Counted from the stretch's first letter, positions 33,486 through 42,797 are shown. The stretch: 64,000 bases of DNA from an uncultured Victivallales bacterium (GCA_934661375.1 CAKUJH010000012.1:23542-87541); one strand, 5' to 3'. Numbers and translations: made by a program. The notes: generated from the letters alone by a model not told the origin.

Positions 33486-33527
33486 ACGGACCGCGGACCC
33501 TTCGGGGGCTCACGGTCCGTTTTTTTT
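33486..33527 (+). terminator. Attenuator 2: terminator before trpE
   Basis: ACGGACCG (33486-33493) pairs with CGGTCCGT (33513-33520), with an inner CCC-TTCG-GGG hairpin, followed by seven T. A competing pairing of GTTGAA (33457-33462) with TTCAAC (33479-33484) lies between the leader stop and the terminator and could partly disturb it. It ends 48 bases before trpE. Confidence 0.8.
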
Positions 33528-33574
33528 GAATGAACACGAAATTGAAACAATAATCAAAAACAGGAGAATAAAAA

Positions 33575-35041
33575 ATGTATCAACCGGATTTTGAAGAATT
33601 CAAACGGCTCGCAGGAGAAGGCGGCAAATATGTGCCGGTGTTCCGGGAATTTCTGGCGGACATGGAAACGCCGGTATCGGCACTGACAGCTTTTGCCGAC
33701 GATGAAAATGTTTTTCTGCTGGAAAGTGTGGAAGGCGGAGAACGGATCGGGCGTTATTCCTTTATCGGAGTCAACCCCTATGCAGTGTTTACGGCAGAGG
33801 ACGGCAAGGCATTTCTGACCCGGAGAGACGGAACCCGGACGGAACTGCCGAGTCCGGAGGGCAAACCGTTTTTTGCCTTGCGCGAACTGATGAAAGCCCA
33901 TGTTACGGCACGGCCGGAGGGTCTGCCGCCGCTTTCCGGAGGAGCGATCGGCTGCATGAATTATGAGATTGCCGGAGAATTTGAAAAGCTGCCGCCGCCG
34001 AAAGGCAAAACCGGTTCGCCGGATGCCACTTTCCTGATGACGGATGAGATGATTGTGTTTGACAATCTGCGTCACACGGTCATGATCATCGTGGAAGTCA
34101 AACCCGGTGCCGATCCCGCGAAGGATTATGCGGATGCGCAGAAACGGATCATGGAGCTGCACGCCAAAGTGACTTCGCGCAAATCTCATCCGCTTTCGGA
34201 AGAGCCGGTGGAAGTCAGACTGGAACCGGTCATTTCCAAACAGCAGTACTGCGACATGGTGGAACGCGGACGTGATTACATCCGCAAAGGCGATGTCATT
34301 CAGGTGGTGCTGGCACAGAAATTCACCGCGCAGACTCCGGTTGATCCGGTCAATATCTACCGGGCACTGCGTCTGATAAATCCTTCGCCTTACCTGTTTT
34401 ATCTGAAACACGGCGATCATCTGCTGATCGGTTCTTCTCCGGAAACGATGGTCAAACTGGAAAACGGCACGGCTGCCATCCGTCCGATTGCCGGCACCCG
34501 GAAACGCGGCAAAAACCGTCAGGAGGATTCCGCTCTGGCGGATGAAATGCTTTCCGATGAAAAGGAACGCGCCGAACACCTGATGCTGGTTGACCTGGGA
34601 CGCAACGATCTGGGGCGTCTGGCGGAACCCGGCAGTGTTCAGCTGCGGGATTTCATGCAGGTTCAGCGGTATTCACACGTGATGCACCTGGTGTCCAGCA
34701 TCGAAGCGGTGCTGCGTCCGGAGTATGACGCCTTCGATCTGGCAGCGGCGGCATTCCCGGCGGGAACGCTGTCCGGAGCCCCGAAAATCCGTGCCATGGA
34801 AATCATCAACGAACTGGAATCCGAGCCGCGCGGAGCATACGGCGGAGCAGTCGGTTATTTCAGCAATACGGGGAACATGGATCTGGCGATTGTGATCCGG
34901 ACGCTGGAAATCAACCACGGCACGCTCACTCTGGAAGCCGGAGCCGGCATCGTTGCCGATTCCGTTCCCGAAAAAGAATACGAAGAAACCCTCAACAAAG
35001 GCGCGGCGGTCATGCGGGCTCTCCGTCAGCCGGTCATTTAA
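33575..35041 (+). CDS. trpE: Anthranilate synthase component I
   Basis: A 488-residue enzyme that converts chorismate to anthranilate with the TrpG amidotransferase. The Trp feedback site is recognisable by LLES at 49-52 (FLLESVEGGERIGRYSFIG). The chorismate-binding core shows LIGSSPETMVKLENG, RPIAGTRKRG, LVDLGRNDLGR and GTLSGAPKIRAMEI, all intact. AGGAG lies before the ATG. It is the first structural gene of trpEGDCFBA and follows two attenuators in series, so it is controlled by both attenuation and feedback. Confidence 0.97.
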   Translation: MYQPDFEEFKRLAGEGGKYVPVFREFLADMETPVSALTAFADDENVFLLESVEGGERIGRYSFIGVNPYAVFTAEDGKAFLTRRDGTRTELPSPEGKPFFALRELMKAHVTARPEGLPPLSGGAIGCMNYEIAGEFEKLPPPKGKTGSPDATFLMTDEMIVFDNLRHTVMIIVEVKPGADPAKDYADAQKRIMELHAKVTSRKSHPLSEEPVEVRLEPVISKQQYCDMVERGRDYIRKGDVIQVVLAQKFTAQTPVDPVNIYRALRLINPSPYLFYLKHGDHLLIGSSPETMVKLENGTAAIRPIAGTRKRGKNRQEDSALADEMLSDEKERAEHLMLVDLGRNDLGRLAEPGSVQLRDFMQVQRYSHVMHLVSSIEAVLRPEYDAFDLAAAAFPAGTLSGAPKIRAMEIINELESEPRGAYGGAVGYFSNTGNMDLAIVIRTLEINHGTLTLEAGAGIVADSVPEKEYEETLNKGAAVMRALRQPVI

Positions 35042-35061
35042 GTTCGCAGGAGGATGACACC

Positions 35062-35667
35062 ATGTTTCTCATGATTGACAATTACGATTCATTTACTTAT
35101 AATCTGGTTCAGTATTTTCAGATTCTCGGCGTGGAAATGCAGGTGCGGCGCAATGACAGCATCACGGTTGACGAAGCGCTGCATTCCGGAGCGGAAGCCA
35201 TTGTGCTGTCCCCCGGACCGGGCCGCCCGGAGAACGCCGGGATTCTGATTGATCTGGTCCGTCAGGCAGGCAATATGCCTCTGCTGGGAGTATGTCTCGG
35301 ACATCAGGCAATCGGCTATGCCTTCGGGGCAAAAATTGTCCCGGCGCAGCGTCTTATGCACGGAAAAGTTTCCGCGGTAACGCATGACGGACATGGTTTG
35401 TTCGAAGGTCTGGAAAATCCGTTCCAGGCAGTGCGCTATCATTCTCTGGCAGTCGATAAAACGACTCTGCCGGAATGTCTGATTCCCACGGCATCCAGTG
35501 AAGACGGCGAACTCATGGGAATCCGTCACCGGACCCGGCTGATAGAAGGCATTCAGTATCATCCGGAATCGGTGCTGACCCAGAGCGGCAAACGGCAGCT
35601 CCGCAATTTTATCCGTATGGTGAAAAAATACCGCGAAGCCCATGCCGGGGAGTTTGCATCATGCTGA
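35062..35667 (+). CDS. trpG: Anthranilate synthase component II (glutamine amidotransferase)
   Basis: A 201-residue class I amidotransferase that supplies ammonia to TrpE. The nucleophile is C78 in LLGVCLGHQAIG, and the His-Glu pair is in IQYHPESVLT. The oxyanion loop is SPGPGRPENAG. GCAGGAGG lies before the ATG. Its stop overlaps the start of trpD by 7 bases. TrpG is separate, not fused to TrpE or TrpD. Confidence 0.96.
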   Translation: MFLMIDNYDSFTYNLVQYFQILGVEMQVRRNDSITVDEALHSGAEAIVLSPGPGRPENAGILIDLVRQAGNMPLLGVCLGHQAIGYAFGAKIVPAQRLMHGKVSAVTHDGHGLFEGLENPFQAVRYHSLAVDKTTLPECLIPTASSEDGELMGIRHRTRLIEGIQYHPESVLTQSGKRQLRNFIRMVKKYREAHAGEFASC

Positions 35668-36686
35668 CCGCGGAACTGGAAAAAATCCTGAGCGGCAGCG
35701 ACCTGACCGAAGCGGAAATCGGTTCCGCTCTGGAAAAAATAGCCGCAGGGAATGAGAATCCGGCACAGATCGGCGCGCTGCTGACGGCTTTGCGGATGAA
35801 GGGCGAAGCGGAAAGTGAACTGGCTGGTGCCGCGCGTATGCTCCGGCGCAAATGCCGGTTCATCGACCATGGAACCAGAGAAGTGATCGACACCTGCGGC
35901 ACGGGCGGCGACCGTAAAAGCGGCACATCCACATTCAATATTTCCTCCGCCGCGGCTTTCATTGCCGCCGGTGCGGGGGTATGTGTTGCCAAACACGGCA
36001 ACCGTTCGGTTTCCAGCCGCTGCGGTTCCGCCGATGTGCTGGCGGAACTCGGTTTCAACCTGGATGTCGATCCCGAAGTCATGGAGGACTGCATTCAGGA
36101 ACACGGCATCGGTTTCCTGTTTGCGCCGAAACTTCATCCGGTCATGGGAACCGTCGCCCCGATCCGCAAGGCACTGGGAATCCGGACCATCTTCAATATG
36201 CTCGGCCCGCTCATCAATCCAGCCGGAGCTTCGGCGCAGCTGCTGGGCGTGTATGACGCAAAGCTGACCGAACTGTTCGCCGGAGTTCTGGCGAAACTCG
36301 GAGTCCGCCGCGCTCTGGTTGTTCACGGTCATGACGGTCTGGATGAAATCTCCTGCTGCGCTCCGACCCGTATTTCCGAACTGAAAGACGGCGTCTCCGT
36401 AACGTATGACCTTCAACCGGAAATGTACATCGGCAGGAAATACCGTCCGGAAGAAATTACCGGCGGGGATGCGCAGGAAAATGCCCGTATCATCCGTGCC
36501 GTTCTTTCCGGGGAAGACCGTACGGCGCACCGGGCAATCTCCCTGCTCAACGGCGGAGCCGCCATTCTGGTGGCGGGACAGGCGAAAACTCTTGGCGAAG
36601 GCATTCGCAAGGCGGAGGAATCCATTGATTCCGGCGCCGCCATGCACAAACTGGAACAGTTGATCCGGAGTTCGAGAAATGACTGA
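35661..36686 (+). CDS. trpD: Anthranilate phosphoribosyltransferase
   Basis: A 341-residue type III phosphoribosyltransferase. The PRPP loop is CGTGGDRKSGTSTFNISS, and KHGNRSVSSRCGSADVLAELG follows. The anthranilate site region shows FLFAPKLHPVM and FNMLGPLINPA. Both ends are coupled: it overlaps trpG by 7 bases and trpC by 8. Confidence 0.96.
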   Translation: MLTAELEKILSGSDLTEAEIGSALEKIAAGNENPAQIGALLTALRMKGEAESELAGAARMLRRKCRFIDHGTREVIDTCGTGGDRKSGTSTFNISSAAAFIAAGAGVCVAKHGNRSVSSRCGSADVLAELGFNLDVDPEVMEDCIQEHGIGFLFAPKLHPVMGTVAPIRKALGIRTIFNMLGPLINPAGASAQLLGVYDAKLTELFAGVLAKLGVRRALVVHGHDGLDEISCCAPTRISELKDGVSVTYDLQPEMYIGRKYRPEEITGGDAQENARIIRAVLSGEDRTAHRAISLLNGGAAILVAGQAKTLGEGIRKAEESIDSGAAMHKLEQLIRSSRND

Positions 36687-37476
36687 AACACAAAACATAC
36701 TTCAGCGCATCGCCGAAGCCGGGCGGGCAGATCTGGAAGAACGCAAGCGGAATGTTCCGGAAAGCGTTCTGCTTCAGCTGCTTAAACAGCGTCAGGCGGC
36801 AAAATCGCTGTCGGCGTCTCTGAAAAACGGGGATGGTGTGCGCATTATCGCAGAACTGAAAAAAGCCTCGCCGTCCAAAGGCGTGATCCGCGCGGATTTT
36901 CCGTATGAAACCATTGCGCGGCAGTATCTGGAAGCGGGAGCCGCCGCAATTTCCGTGCTGACGGAACCTCATTATTTTCAGGGCAGTCTGACGTATCTGG
37001 AAAAGATGGCGGAACTTGCCGCCGGAACCCCGGTTCCCGTTCTCCGGAAGGATTTCATTTTCGACCGGTATCAGATTCTGGAAGCCAGAGCGGCGGGCGC
37101 GGATGCGGTTCTGCTGATTGCGGCTCTGATTGAAGACGACGATGTTTTTGCCGGCCTGCTGGGGCTGACACATGAACTCGGCATGGAAGCCCTGTGCGAA
37201 GCCCATACGGAAAACGAGGTCAGCCGGCTGATTCGTCTCCATGCCGGAATCATCGGAGTCAACAGCCGGGATCTGAAAACCTTCCATACGGACATTCATC
37301 AGACTGCGCATCTGCTGCAAATGATTCCGTCCGGCTGCGCTGCGGTGGCGGAATCGGGAATCCGTCATGCCGAAGATCTGAAAAAACTTTCCGCGGATGC
37401 GTACCTGATCGGGGAAACGCTGATGCGGGCAGCAGATCCGGGAATGGAACTGCGCAAACTCCGGGAAGGCAGATGA
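36679..37476 (+). CDS. trpC: Indole-3-glycerol-phosphate synthase
   Basis: A 265-residue TIM-barrel enzyme closing the indole ring. The catalytic lysine is in IIAELKKASPSKGVIR, the second lysine in PVLRKDFIFD, and the phosphate-binding loop near VAESGIRHAEDL. The GVNSRDLKTF motif is intact. It is not fused to TrpF. The stop overlaps the trpF start as ATGA. Confidence 0.96.
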   Translation: MTETQNILQRIAEAGRADLEERKRNVPESVLLQLLKQRQAAKSLSASLKNGDGVRIIAELKKASPSKGVIRADFPYETIARQYLEAGAAAISVLTEPHYFQGSLTYLEKMAELAAGTPVPVLRKDFIFDRYQILEARAAGADAVLLIAALIEDDDVFAGLLGLTHELGMEALCEAHTENEVSRLIRLHAGIIGVNSRDLKTFHTDIHQTAHLLQMIPSGCAAVAESGIRHAEDLKKLSADAYLIGETLMRAADPGMELRKLREGR

Positions 37477-38120
37477 ATATGAAAACACTCATCAAGATTT
37501 GCGGAATCACCAATGCGGAAGATGCCCTGTTTGCCGCCCGTGCGGGTGCCGACATTCTGGGATTTATCTTTGCACCGGGGAGTCCGCGCTGTGTTACTGC
37601 GGAAACGGTCCGCGGCATTGTGGACCAGCTGCCGGGAAATGTCCGGAAAGCAGGCGTGTTCCGCAATGCGGAAAACCGCGACATTCACCACATCATGGAT
37701 TTCTGCGGACTGGACATTGTGCAGCTGCACGGGAACGAAACACCGGAAGACGCCCTGGTGCTGTCTCTGGAATATGAAGTCTGGAAAGCCATTCCGTTCA
37801 CTTCGCCGGAAGCCTTTGCGCTCAGCCAGCAGTTTCGCGATTTCACCCTGCTGGCGGATTCGGACAAGCAGGGCAATGTCTGCAACTGGTCGCTGGTTCA
37901 GCTGCCGGCACGCCGCCGCCGGGTGTTTCTCGCCGGAGGCATTACCGTTGAAAACGCCGCTCACGCCGTCGAAACGGTCTGTCCCGCCGGATTGGATGTC
38001 TGTTCCGGGGTGGAAAAGGAACCCGGTCTCAAAAATCATGAACGCATAACTCAATTAATCAACCGTGTCCGCCTGGCGGACCGAATACAGGAGGAATATC
38101 GTGAAAGATACGCATTATGA
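37473..38120 (+). CDS. trpF: Phosphoribosylanthranilate isomerase
   Basis: A 215-residue (beta/alpha)8 enzyme. The catalytic Cys is in KICGITNAEDAL and the acid Asp is in the DSDKQGN region. The strand IVQLHGNETP and the phosphate loop FLAGGITVENAAHA are clear. Start 37473 overlaps the trpC stop by ATGA; a second ATG two codons later is possible. The C-terminus extends about 20 bases into trpB in another frame. Confidence 0.94.
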   Translation: MNMKTLIKICGITNAEDALFAARAGADILGFIFAPGSPRCVTAETVRGIVDQLPGNVRKAGVFRNAENRDIHHIMDFCGLDIVQLHGNETPEDALVLSLEYEVWKAIPFTSPEAFALSQQFRDFTLLADSDKQGNVCNWSLVQLPARRRRVFLAGGITVENAAHAVETVCPAGLDVCSGVEKEPGLKNHERITQLINRVRLADRIQEEYRERYAL

Positions 38121-39294
38121 CATTTACGGCGGACAGTATGTCGCTGAAACCCTCATGCCCGCGCTGGAAGAACTGGATTCCGCTTACCGGAAATACAAGG
38201 ATGACCCGGATTTTCAGGCGGAAAATGAATATTTCCTGAAAGATTACGTCGGACGCGAATCCGCGCTTTACTTTGCGGAACGCCTGACCGATTACTGCGG
38301 CGGGGCGAAGATTTTCCTGAAACGCGAAGATCTGAATCACACCGGCGCGCACAAAATCAACAATACACTCGGACAGGCTCTGCTTGCCAAACGCATGGGC
38401 AAGAAACGGCTGATCGCGGAAACCGGGGCAGGGATGCACGGTGTTGCGACGGCAACCGTTGCCGCCCGGTTCGGGTTTGAATGCGAAGTGTTCATGGGGG
38501 AAGCGGATATCCGCCGTCAGCAGCCGAACGTCGAACGCATGGAAATGCTCGGTGCGAAAGTCCGTTCCATCACTTCCGGAACCGGCACGCTCAAAGACGC
38601 CATGAACGAGGCTCTGCGCAACTGGGTTGAAACGGTGGCGGATACCTTTTATGTGATCGGTACGGTTGCCGGTCCTGCGCCGTATCCGGAAATGGTCCGG
38701 GAGTTTCAGTCGGTGATCGGCAAAGAAACCCGCGCCCAGTTCCTTGCCCGGTTCGGATGTCTGCCCGATGAAGTCATTGCCTGTGTCGGCGGCGGTTCCA
38801 ATGCCATGGGCATGTTTGCCGGATTCCTCGGCGATAAAGATGTCAGACTGGTGGGCGTGGAAGCCGCCGGGCTTGGTCTGGAAACCGGCAAACACGCCGC
38901 CAGCATCAACGGCGGAAAAATAGGAGTCCTGCACGGCAGCAAGAGTTACCTGCTTCAGGATGAACACGGTCAGGTTCTCGACGCCTATTCGGTGTCCGCC
39001 GGACTGGATTATCCCGGCGTCGGTCCGGAACATGCCTATCTGCATGACATCGGCCGTGCCGAATATACCGCCATCAATGACCGGGAAGCGATTGAAGCGT
39101 TTGACCTGCTCTGCCGTCTGGAAGGCATTATTCCCGCGCTGGAATCTTCCCATGCAGTCGCCCAGGCTGTCAAGAATGCGCCGAAACTCGGCAAAGACCA
39201 GTCCATTGTGGTCTGTCTTTCCGGACGCGGCGACAAGGATATGGAAAATATTCGCGCCTACAAAAACGGCAATCAGATTCTGAAGTGCAATTGA
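38101..39294 (+). CDS. trpB: Tryptophan synthase beta chain
   Basis: A 397-residue PLP enzyme that joins indole and serine. The PLP lysine is K85 in HTGAHKINNTLGQ; the phosphate-binding loop is CVGGGSNAMGMF; the catalytic Glu is in ETGAGMHGVATA. The start is a GTG at 38101 with AGGAGG upstream, which begins the family N-terminus (DIYGGQYVAETLMPAL). The first 20 bases overlap trpF. Confidence 0.97.
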   Translation: MKDTHYDIYGGQYVAETLMPALEELDSAYRKYKDDPDFQAENEYFLKDYVGRESALYFAERLTDYCGGAKIFLKREDLNHTGAHKINNTLGQALLAKRMGKKRLIAETGAGMHGVATATVAARFGFECEVFMGEADIRRQQPNVERMEMLGAKVRSITSGTGTLKDAMNEALRNWVETVADTFYVIGTVAGPAPYPEMVREFQSVIGKETRAQFLARFGCLPDEVIACVGGGSNAMGMFAGFLGDKDVRLVGVEAAGLGLETGKHAASINGGKIGVLHGSKSYLLQDEHGQVLDAYSVSAGLDYPGVGPEHAYLHDIGRAEYTAINDREAIEAFDLLCRLEGIIPALESSHAVAQAVKNAPKLGKDQSIVVCLSGRGDKDMENIRAYKNGNQILKCN

Positions 39295-39306
39295 GGAGAT
39301 TTTATC

Positions 39307-40095
39307 ATGAATCGTTTTCAGAAAATTTTCGACGGACAGAAAAAAGTATCTGTCGGGTACGTTACGGCGGGATGTCCTTCGGCGGCGTCATCGCTGGAGT
39401 TCATGCGCGGCATGATTGAAGGGGGAACGGATATTCTGGAAATCGGCATTCCGTTTTCCGATCCCACGGCGGACGGACCGGTGATTCAGAAATCCTCGCA
39501 GACTGCTCTGCGCAATGGATTTGTCACGGAACAGGTTTTTGAATTGACCGCGGCTTTGCGGAAGGATTATCCGGAACTGGGGATCGTGCTGTTTTCCTAT
39601 TACAATCCGATCTTCTTCCTCGGCAATGAGGAATTTGCCCGCCGGGCTTCCGAAGCCGGCGCGGACGGTGTCCTGATCGTGGATGTGCCGTTCGAAGAAC
39701 GCGGTGAAATCGAACCCGTGCTGAACCGGTACGGACTGGAACTGATTCCGCTGATTTCTCCGCTGTCCGGTGCGGAACGCATGAAAAAAATCACTGCCGG
39801 ATGCCGGAGCTTTGTTTATTACATCACGGTCTGCGGCGTAACCGGAACCCGCAGCGCCATGCCGTCCGATCTCAAAGAAAAACTGACGCTGCTGCGCTCG
39901 GTCAGTCCAGCGCCGGTGGCGGCGGGATTCGGGATTTCGACGCCGGAAACCGCCCGTTCCGCAGCGGAATTTGCCGACGGCATTGTGATCGGTTCCGCTT
40001 TTGTGAAGATTCAGCTGGATGAATCGCTCTCCGATGCGGAAAAACGTTCCCGTGCCAAAGAACTGGCGGAGAAATGCTTCGGGGCTGTCCGCTGA
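39307..40095 (+). CDS. trpA: Tryptophan synthase alpha chain
   Basis: A 262-residue barrel that cleaves indole-3-glycerol phosphate and feeds indole to TrpB. The catalytic Glu is in DILEIGIPFSDPTADGPVIQ and the Asp in GVLIVDVPFEE. VTGTRSAMPSDL and AAGFGISTPETA form the phosphate site. It ends the trp operon; a GC-rich stem (about 40110-40135) follows but lacks a T run. Confidence 0.96.
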   Translation: MNRFQKIFDGQKKVSVGYVTAGCPSAASSLEFMRGMIEGGTDILEIGIPFSDPTADGPVIQKSSQTALRNGFVTEQVFELTAALRKDYPELGIVLFSYYNPIFFLGNEEFARRASEAGADGVLIVDVPFEERGEIEPVLNRYGLELIPLISPLSGAERMKKITAGCRSFVYYITVCGVTGTRSAMPSDLKEKLTLLRSVSPAPVAAGFGISTPETARSAAEFADGIVIGSAFVKIQLDESLSDAEKRSRAKELAEKCFGAVR

Positions 40096-40175
40096 AAAAA
40101 TATCATTCCGACGGCGGAGATTCATTTTCTGCGCCGCCGGATTCATAAAATCTTTCCTTTTTCCTTTTTTCACAG

Positions 40176-40203
40176 TTGTTTTTTGCCGGATCAGCTGTAT
40201 AAT
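40176..40203 (+). promoter_or_regulatory. Promoter of rmuC
   Basis: TTGTTT (40176-40181), 16-base spacer and a perfect TATAAT (40198-40203). The same TTGTTT-N16-TATAAT pair occurs before the TetR gene at 41918. Confidence 0.65.
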
Positions 40204-40227
40204 ATGCGGAAAAAGGAAAATTTTTTT

Positions 40228-41709
40228 ATGCTTATCGCTCTCCTGATTCTGAATGTTCTGCTGCTGGCGGGAATGATTCTGCTGCTGTTGAAATGGAACA
40301 ACCGTGAACCTCTGGATTTTTCTCCTTTAAAAGAAGAACTCAATTCTCTGCGGAACGAACTTCAGCAGCAGGAACGGAAAAACACCGAAGATTTTCAGCT
40401 CAGCCGCAAGGAATTGAACGACACCCTGCAGGCGCAGCGGCTGGAAATCAGCCAGCAAATTGCCGCACAGTCGGAACAGCTCCGGAAATCCTTTGCGGAT
40501 TTCATGCAGTTCCTGATGGACTTCCGGGACACCGCCCGGAAAAACGGAGAACAGTCTTCCGCGGCTCTGACCCAGGCGCTTCAGCAGCACGGCGACCGCA
40601 ACGACCGCAAATTCGGGGAATTGGTTCATGCTCTGGATGAAAAAATTATGCAGCTGAAAAACTCCGTGCAGGAGGAAAACCGCAATGCCCGCAAAGAACA
40701 GCAGGATTTCCAGACCAAATTCCAGCAGGGAATCTCGGTTCAGTTCGAGCAGAACCGCACTATGATTGACACCCGTCTGAAGAATATTCAGGAGGACAAC
40801 TCCAAGAGACTCGATGAAATGAAAAAAACAGTCGATGAAAAACTGCAGGAATCGGTGGACAAGCATTTCAATGAATCCTTCAAACTGATCAGCGAACGTC
40901 TGGAACAGGTTCACAAGGGACTGGGCGAAATGCAGAATCTGGCGGCAGGCGTCGGCGACCTCAAAAAAGTGCTGACCAATGTCAAGACGCGCGGCAATCT
41001 CGGAGAAATTCAGCTGACCGCCATTCTGGAACAGTACCTTGCCCCCGACCAGTATGTCGCCAACGTTTCTACTGTGCCGAACAGTCGGGAACTGGTTGAG
41101 TTCGCGGTGAAAATGCCGGGCAAACTGAACGAAAAACCGGTGCTGCTGCCCATCGACAGCAAATTTCCCGTGGAGGATTACAGCCGTCTGCTGGAAAGTT
41201 ACGAACAGTTCCCGCGCATGTCGCCGGAACTCAAAAAGGCACAGGACCTTTTTGCCCGCACGGTGAAGAAATGTGCGCAGGATATTCATGACAAATATCT
41301 GTACCCGCCGCTGACGACAGCCTTCGGCATGATGTTTGTTCCCAGCGAGGGCATTTATGCGGAAATTCTGCGGATTCCCGGACTGTTTGAACAGATTCAG
41401 CAGGAATTCAAAATCGCCGTGGTCGGCCCGTCCAATCTGGTGGCGTTCCTGAACGCGCTTCAGCTGGGCTTCAAGACGCTTGCCATAGAGAAACGCTCCA
41501 ATGAAGTGTGGAATATTCTGGGGGCAGTCAAAACCGAATTCCGGAAATTCGGGGAGGAAATGGATTCGACCCGCAAGAGTTTGCAGTCTGTGGTCAACCA
41601 TGTGGAAAAAATCGGAACCCGCTCCCGTGCGCTGGAACGTCAGCTGCGGGATGTTCATGAACTCCCGGCGGAAGAAGCGCAGAAACTGCTGGAAGGAACG
41701 GAAGAATAA
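40228..41709 (+). CDS. rmuC: RmuC family DNA recombination protein
   Basis: A 493-residue protein: a membrane anchor at residues 1-20 (MLIALLILNVLLLAGMILLL), a long coiled coil to about 250, then the RmuC nuclease-like domain (TRGNLGEIQLTAILEQYLAP, LPIDSKFPVEDYSRLL). RmuC limits inversions at short inverted repeats in E. coli; the domain is predicted PD-(D/E)xK-like. Start 40228 is favoured because the promoter -10 box ends at 40203, so the in-frame ATGs at 40183 and 40204 would not be transcribed or lead. Confidence 0.92.
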   Translation: MLIALLILNVLLLAGMILLLLKWNNREPLDFSPLKEELNSLRNELQQQERKNTEDFQLSRKELNDTLQAQRLEISQQIAAQSEQLRKSFADFMQFLMDFRDTARKNGEQSSAALTQALQQHGDRNDRKFGELVHALDEKIMQLKNSVQEENRNARKEQQDFQTKFQQGISVQFEQNRTMIDTRLKNIQEDNSKRLDEMKKTVDEKLQESVDKHFNESFKLISERLEQVHKGLGEMQNLAAGVGDLKKVLTNVKTRGNLGEIQLTAILEQYLAPDQYVANVSTVPNSRELVEFAVKMPGKLNEKPVLLPIDSKFPVEDYSRLLESYEQFPRMSPELKKAQDLFARTVKKCAQDIHDKYLYPPLTTAFGMMFVPSEGIYAEILRIPGLFEQIQQEFKIAVVGPSNLVAFLNALQLGFKTLAIEKRSNEVWNILGAVKTEFRKFGEEMDSTRKSLQSVVNHVEKIGTRSRALERQLRDVHELPAEEAQKLLEGTEE

Positions 41710-41790
41710 CGGAAATTTCTGAAAATATTTTCTGGAAACATGGTTTAAAATCAGGTATAGCAGATGGAGAATCCGCAGCCGGGAGAGACA

Positions 41791-41816
41791 GGTCTGTCAT
41801 GCGGCAGACCGTTTTT
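41791..41816 (+). terminator. Terminator of rmuC
   Basis: GGTCTG (41791-41796) pairs with CAGACC (41805-41810), then GTTTTT. It is the only structured part of 41710-41917; the rest of that stretch is AT-rich with no gene seen. Confidence 0.6.
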
Positions 41817-41917
41817 CTTCCGGCTTTTTTGCGATATATTGTTTGTCCGAATCGCATGATTTTCTTTTTTTATGGGCATTTTTAATTAAAAAATCTCAAA
41901 AATTGCTGTCTTTTTTC

Positions 41918-41945
41918 TTGTTTTTTTTCAGAGATGTGTTATAAT
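41918..41945 (+). promoter_or_regulatory. Promoter of the TetR gene
   Basis: TTGTTT (41918-41923), 16-base spacer and TATAAT (41940-41945). The transcript would carry a leader of about 120 bases. Confidence 0.55.
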
Positions 41946-42007
41946 AAGGAAGATGCAATAATCTGAAAAGTACAGTTTTTTGCATTGAACCAAATCGGAT
42001 AGGGCGG

Positions 42008-42033
42008 AAATGATACTGCGGTTTGTATCATTT
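42008..42033. promoter_or_regulatory. Candidate TetR operator
   Basis: A perfect 9-base inverted repeat, AAATGATAC and GTATCATTT, with an 8-base centre, lies 36 bases before the TetR ATG inside the leader. Size and symmetry fit a TetR dimer site. Confidence 0.55.
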
Positions 42034-42069
42034 TCCAGCCGGTTACAAACAATTATACGGAGCAAAAAC

Positions 42070-42747
42070 ATGAAAAATCTGACCAGAGGAAAAGGGCAAA
42101 GACCCGGAATTCGTTTCAACAGTAATGGAGTTGAGACACGGAAAAACATTCTGCACACGACCGGAATGCTGTTTTCGGTGCACGGCTATGCCGGTACGTC
42201 TTTCCGCGACATCACCAGAGCGTCCAAAATCGGATTGGGATCCCTGGTTTATCACTTCGGCGTGAAAGAGAATCTTTTCTATGCCACGGTCTCCAACTTT
42301 TTCCCGACTGAAGCAAGAATGCTTGAAATCGTTGAGCCGCTGACTCATTGCACAGCCGAATCCACGAAGGAAGAAATCAATGAGGCTGTATTCAAAACGG
42401 TTTCTTCTTATCTGAAAGACATGCATTGCAACCGCAAGGCGTCGTTCATGGCGAAATTTGTCGCCCGGCTGAAACTGGATGCCACCCCGGAAACCCGTCG
42501 TCTGCTGGAAGAACGCACTGTCGCCGCCAGAATGGAAGTGATCAGCTTTGCCAAACGCGTCAACCCGGCGCTAAGCGACGAACAGGCCATGGCGTGGAGA
42601 CGCTGCCTGGTATCCCAGGTCGATTACACTCTGTTCAATGACAAGGAGGTGCTTGCCGAGTTCAAACTCCGCAGCTTCACTCCTGCCGCCATTGAGACGA
42701 TCGCCCGCAGCATTGCGGAGATCTCCTATCCTCTGCTCCTGAAATAA
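42070..42747 (+). CDS. TetR family transcription regulator
   Basis: A 225-residue regulator. The helix-turn-helix spans about 25-70: ILHTTGMLFSVHGYAGTSFRD then ITRASKIGLGSLVYHFG, the canonical TetR YYHF-like end. The ligand domain follows and includes the C-terminal part of CecR/DUF1956-like regulators (YLKDM.., RLKLDATPETRRL). Start 42070 has CGGAG at good spacing; an upstream in-frame ATG at 42010 lies in the operator. No efflux gene is next to it, so its target may be itself or elsewhere. Confidence 0.88.
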   Translation: MKNLTRGKGQRPGIRFNSNGVETRKNILHTTGMLFSVHGYAGTSFRDITRASKIGLGSLVYHFGVKENLFYATVSNFFPTEARMLEIVEPLTHCTAESTKEEINEAVFKTVSSYLKDMHCNRKASFMAKFVARLKLDATPETRRLLEERTVAARMEVISFAKRVNPALSDEQAMAWRRCLVSQVDYTLFNDKEVLAEFKLRSFTPAAIETIARSIAEISYPLLLK

Positions 42748-42766
42748 AAACGGAGTCGGAAGAACC

Positions 42767-42789
42767 TGCCCGGACACTTTGTCCGGGCA
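42767..42789 (+). terminator. Stem-loop after the TetR gene
   Basis: A 9-base stem TGCCCGGAC/GTCCGGGCA (42767-42775 with 42781-42789) without a T run. Confidence 0.5.
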
Positions 42790-42797
42790 TGAATGTC

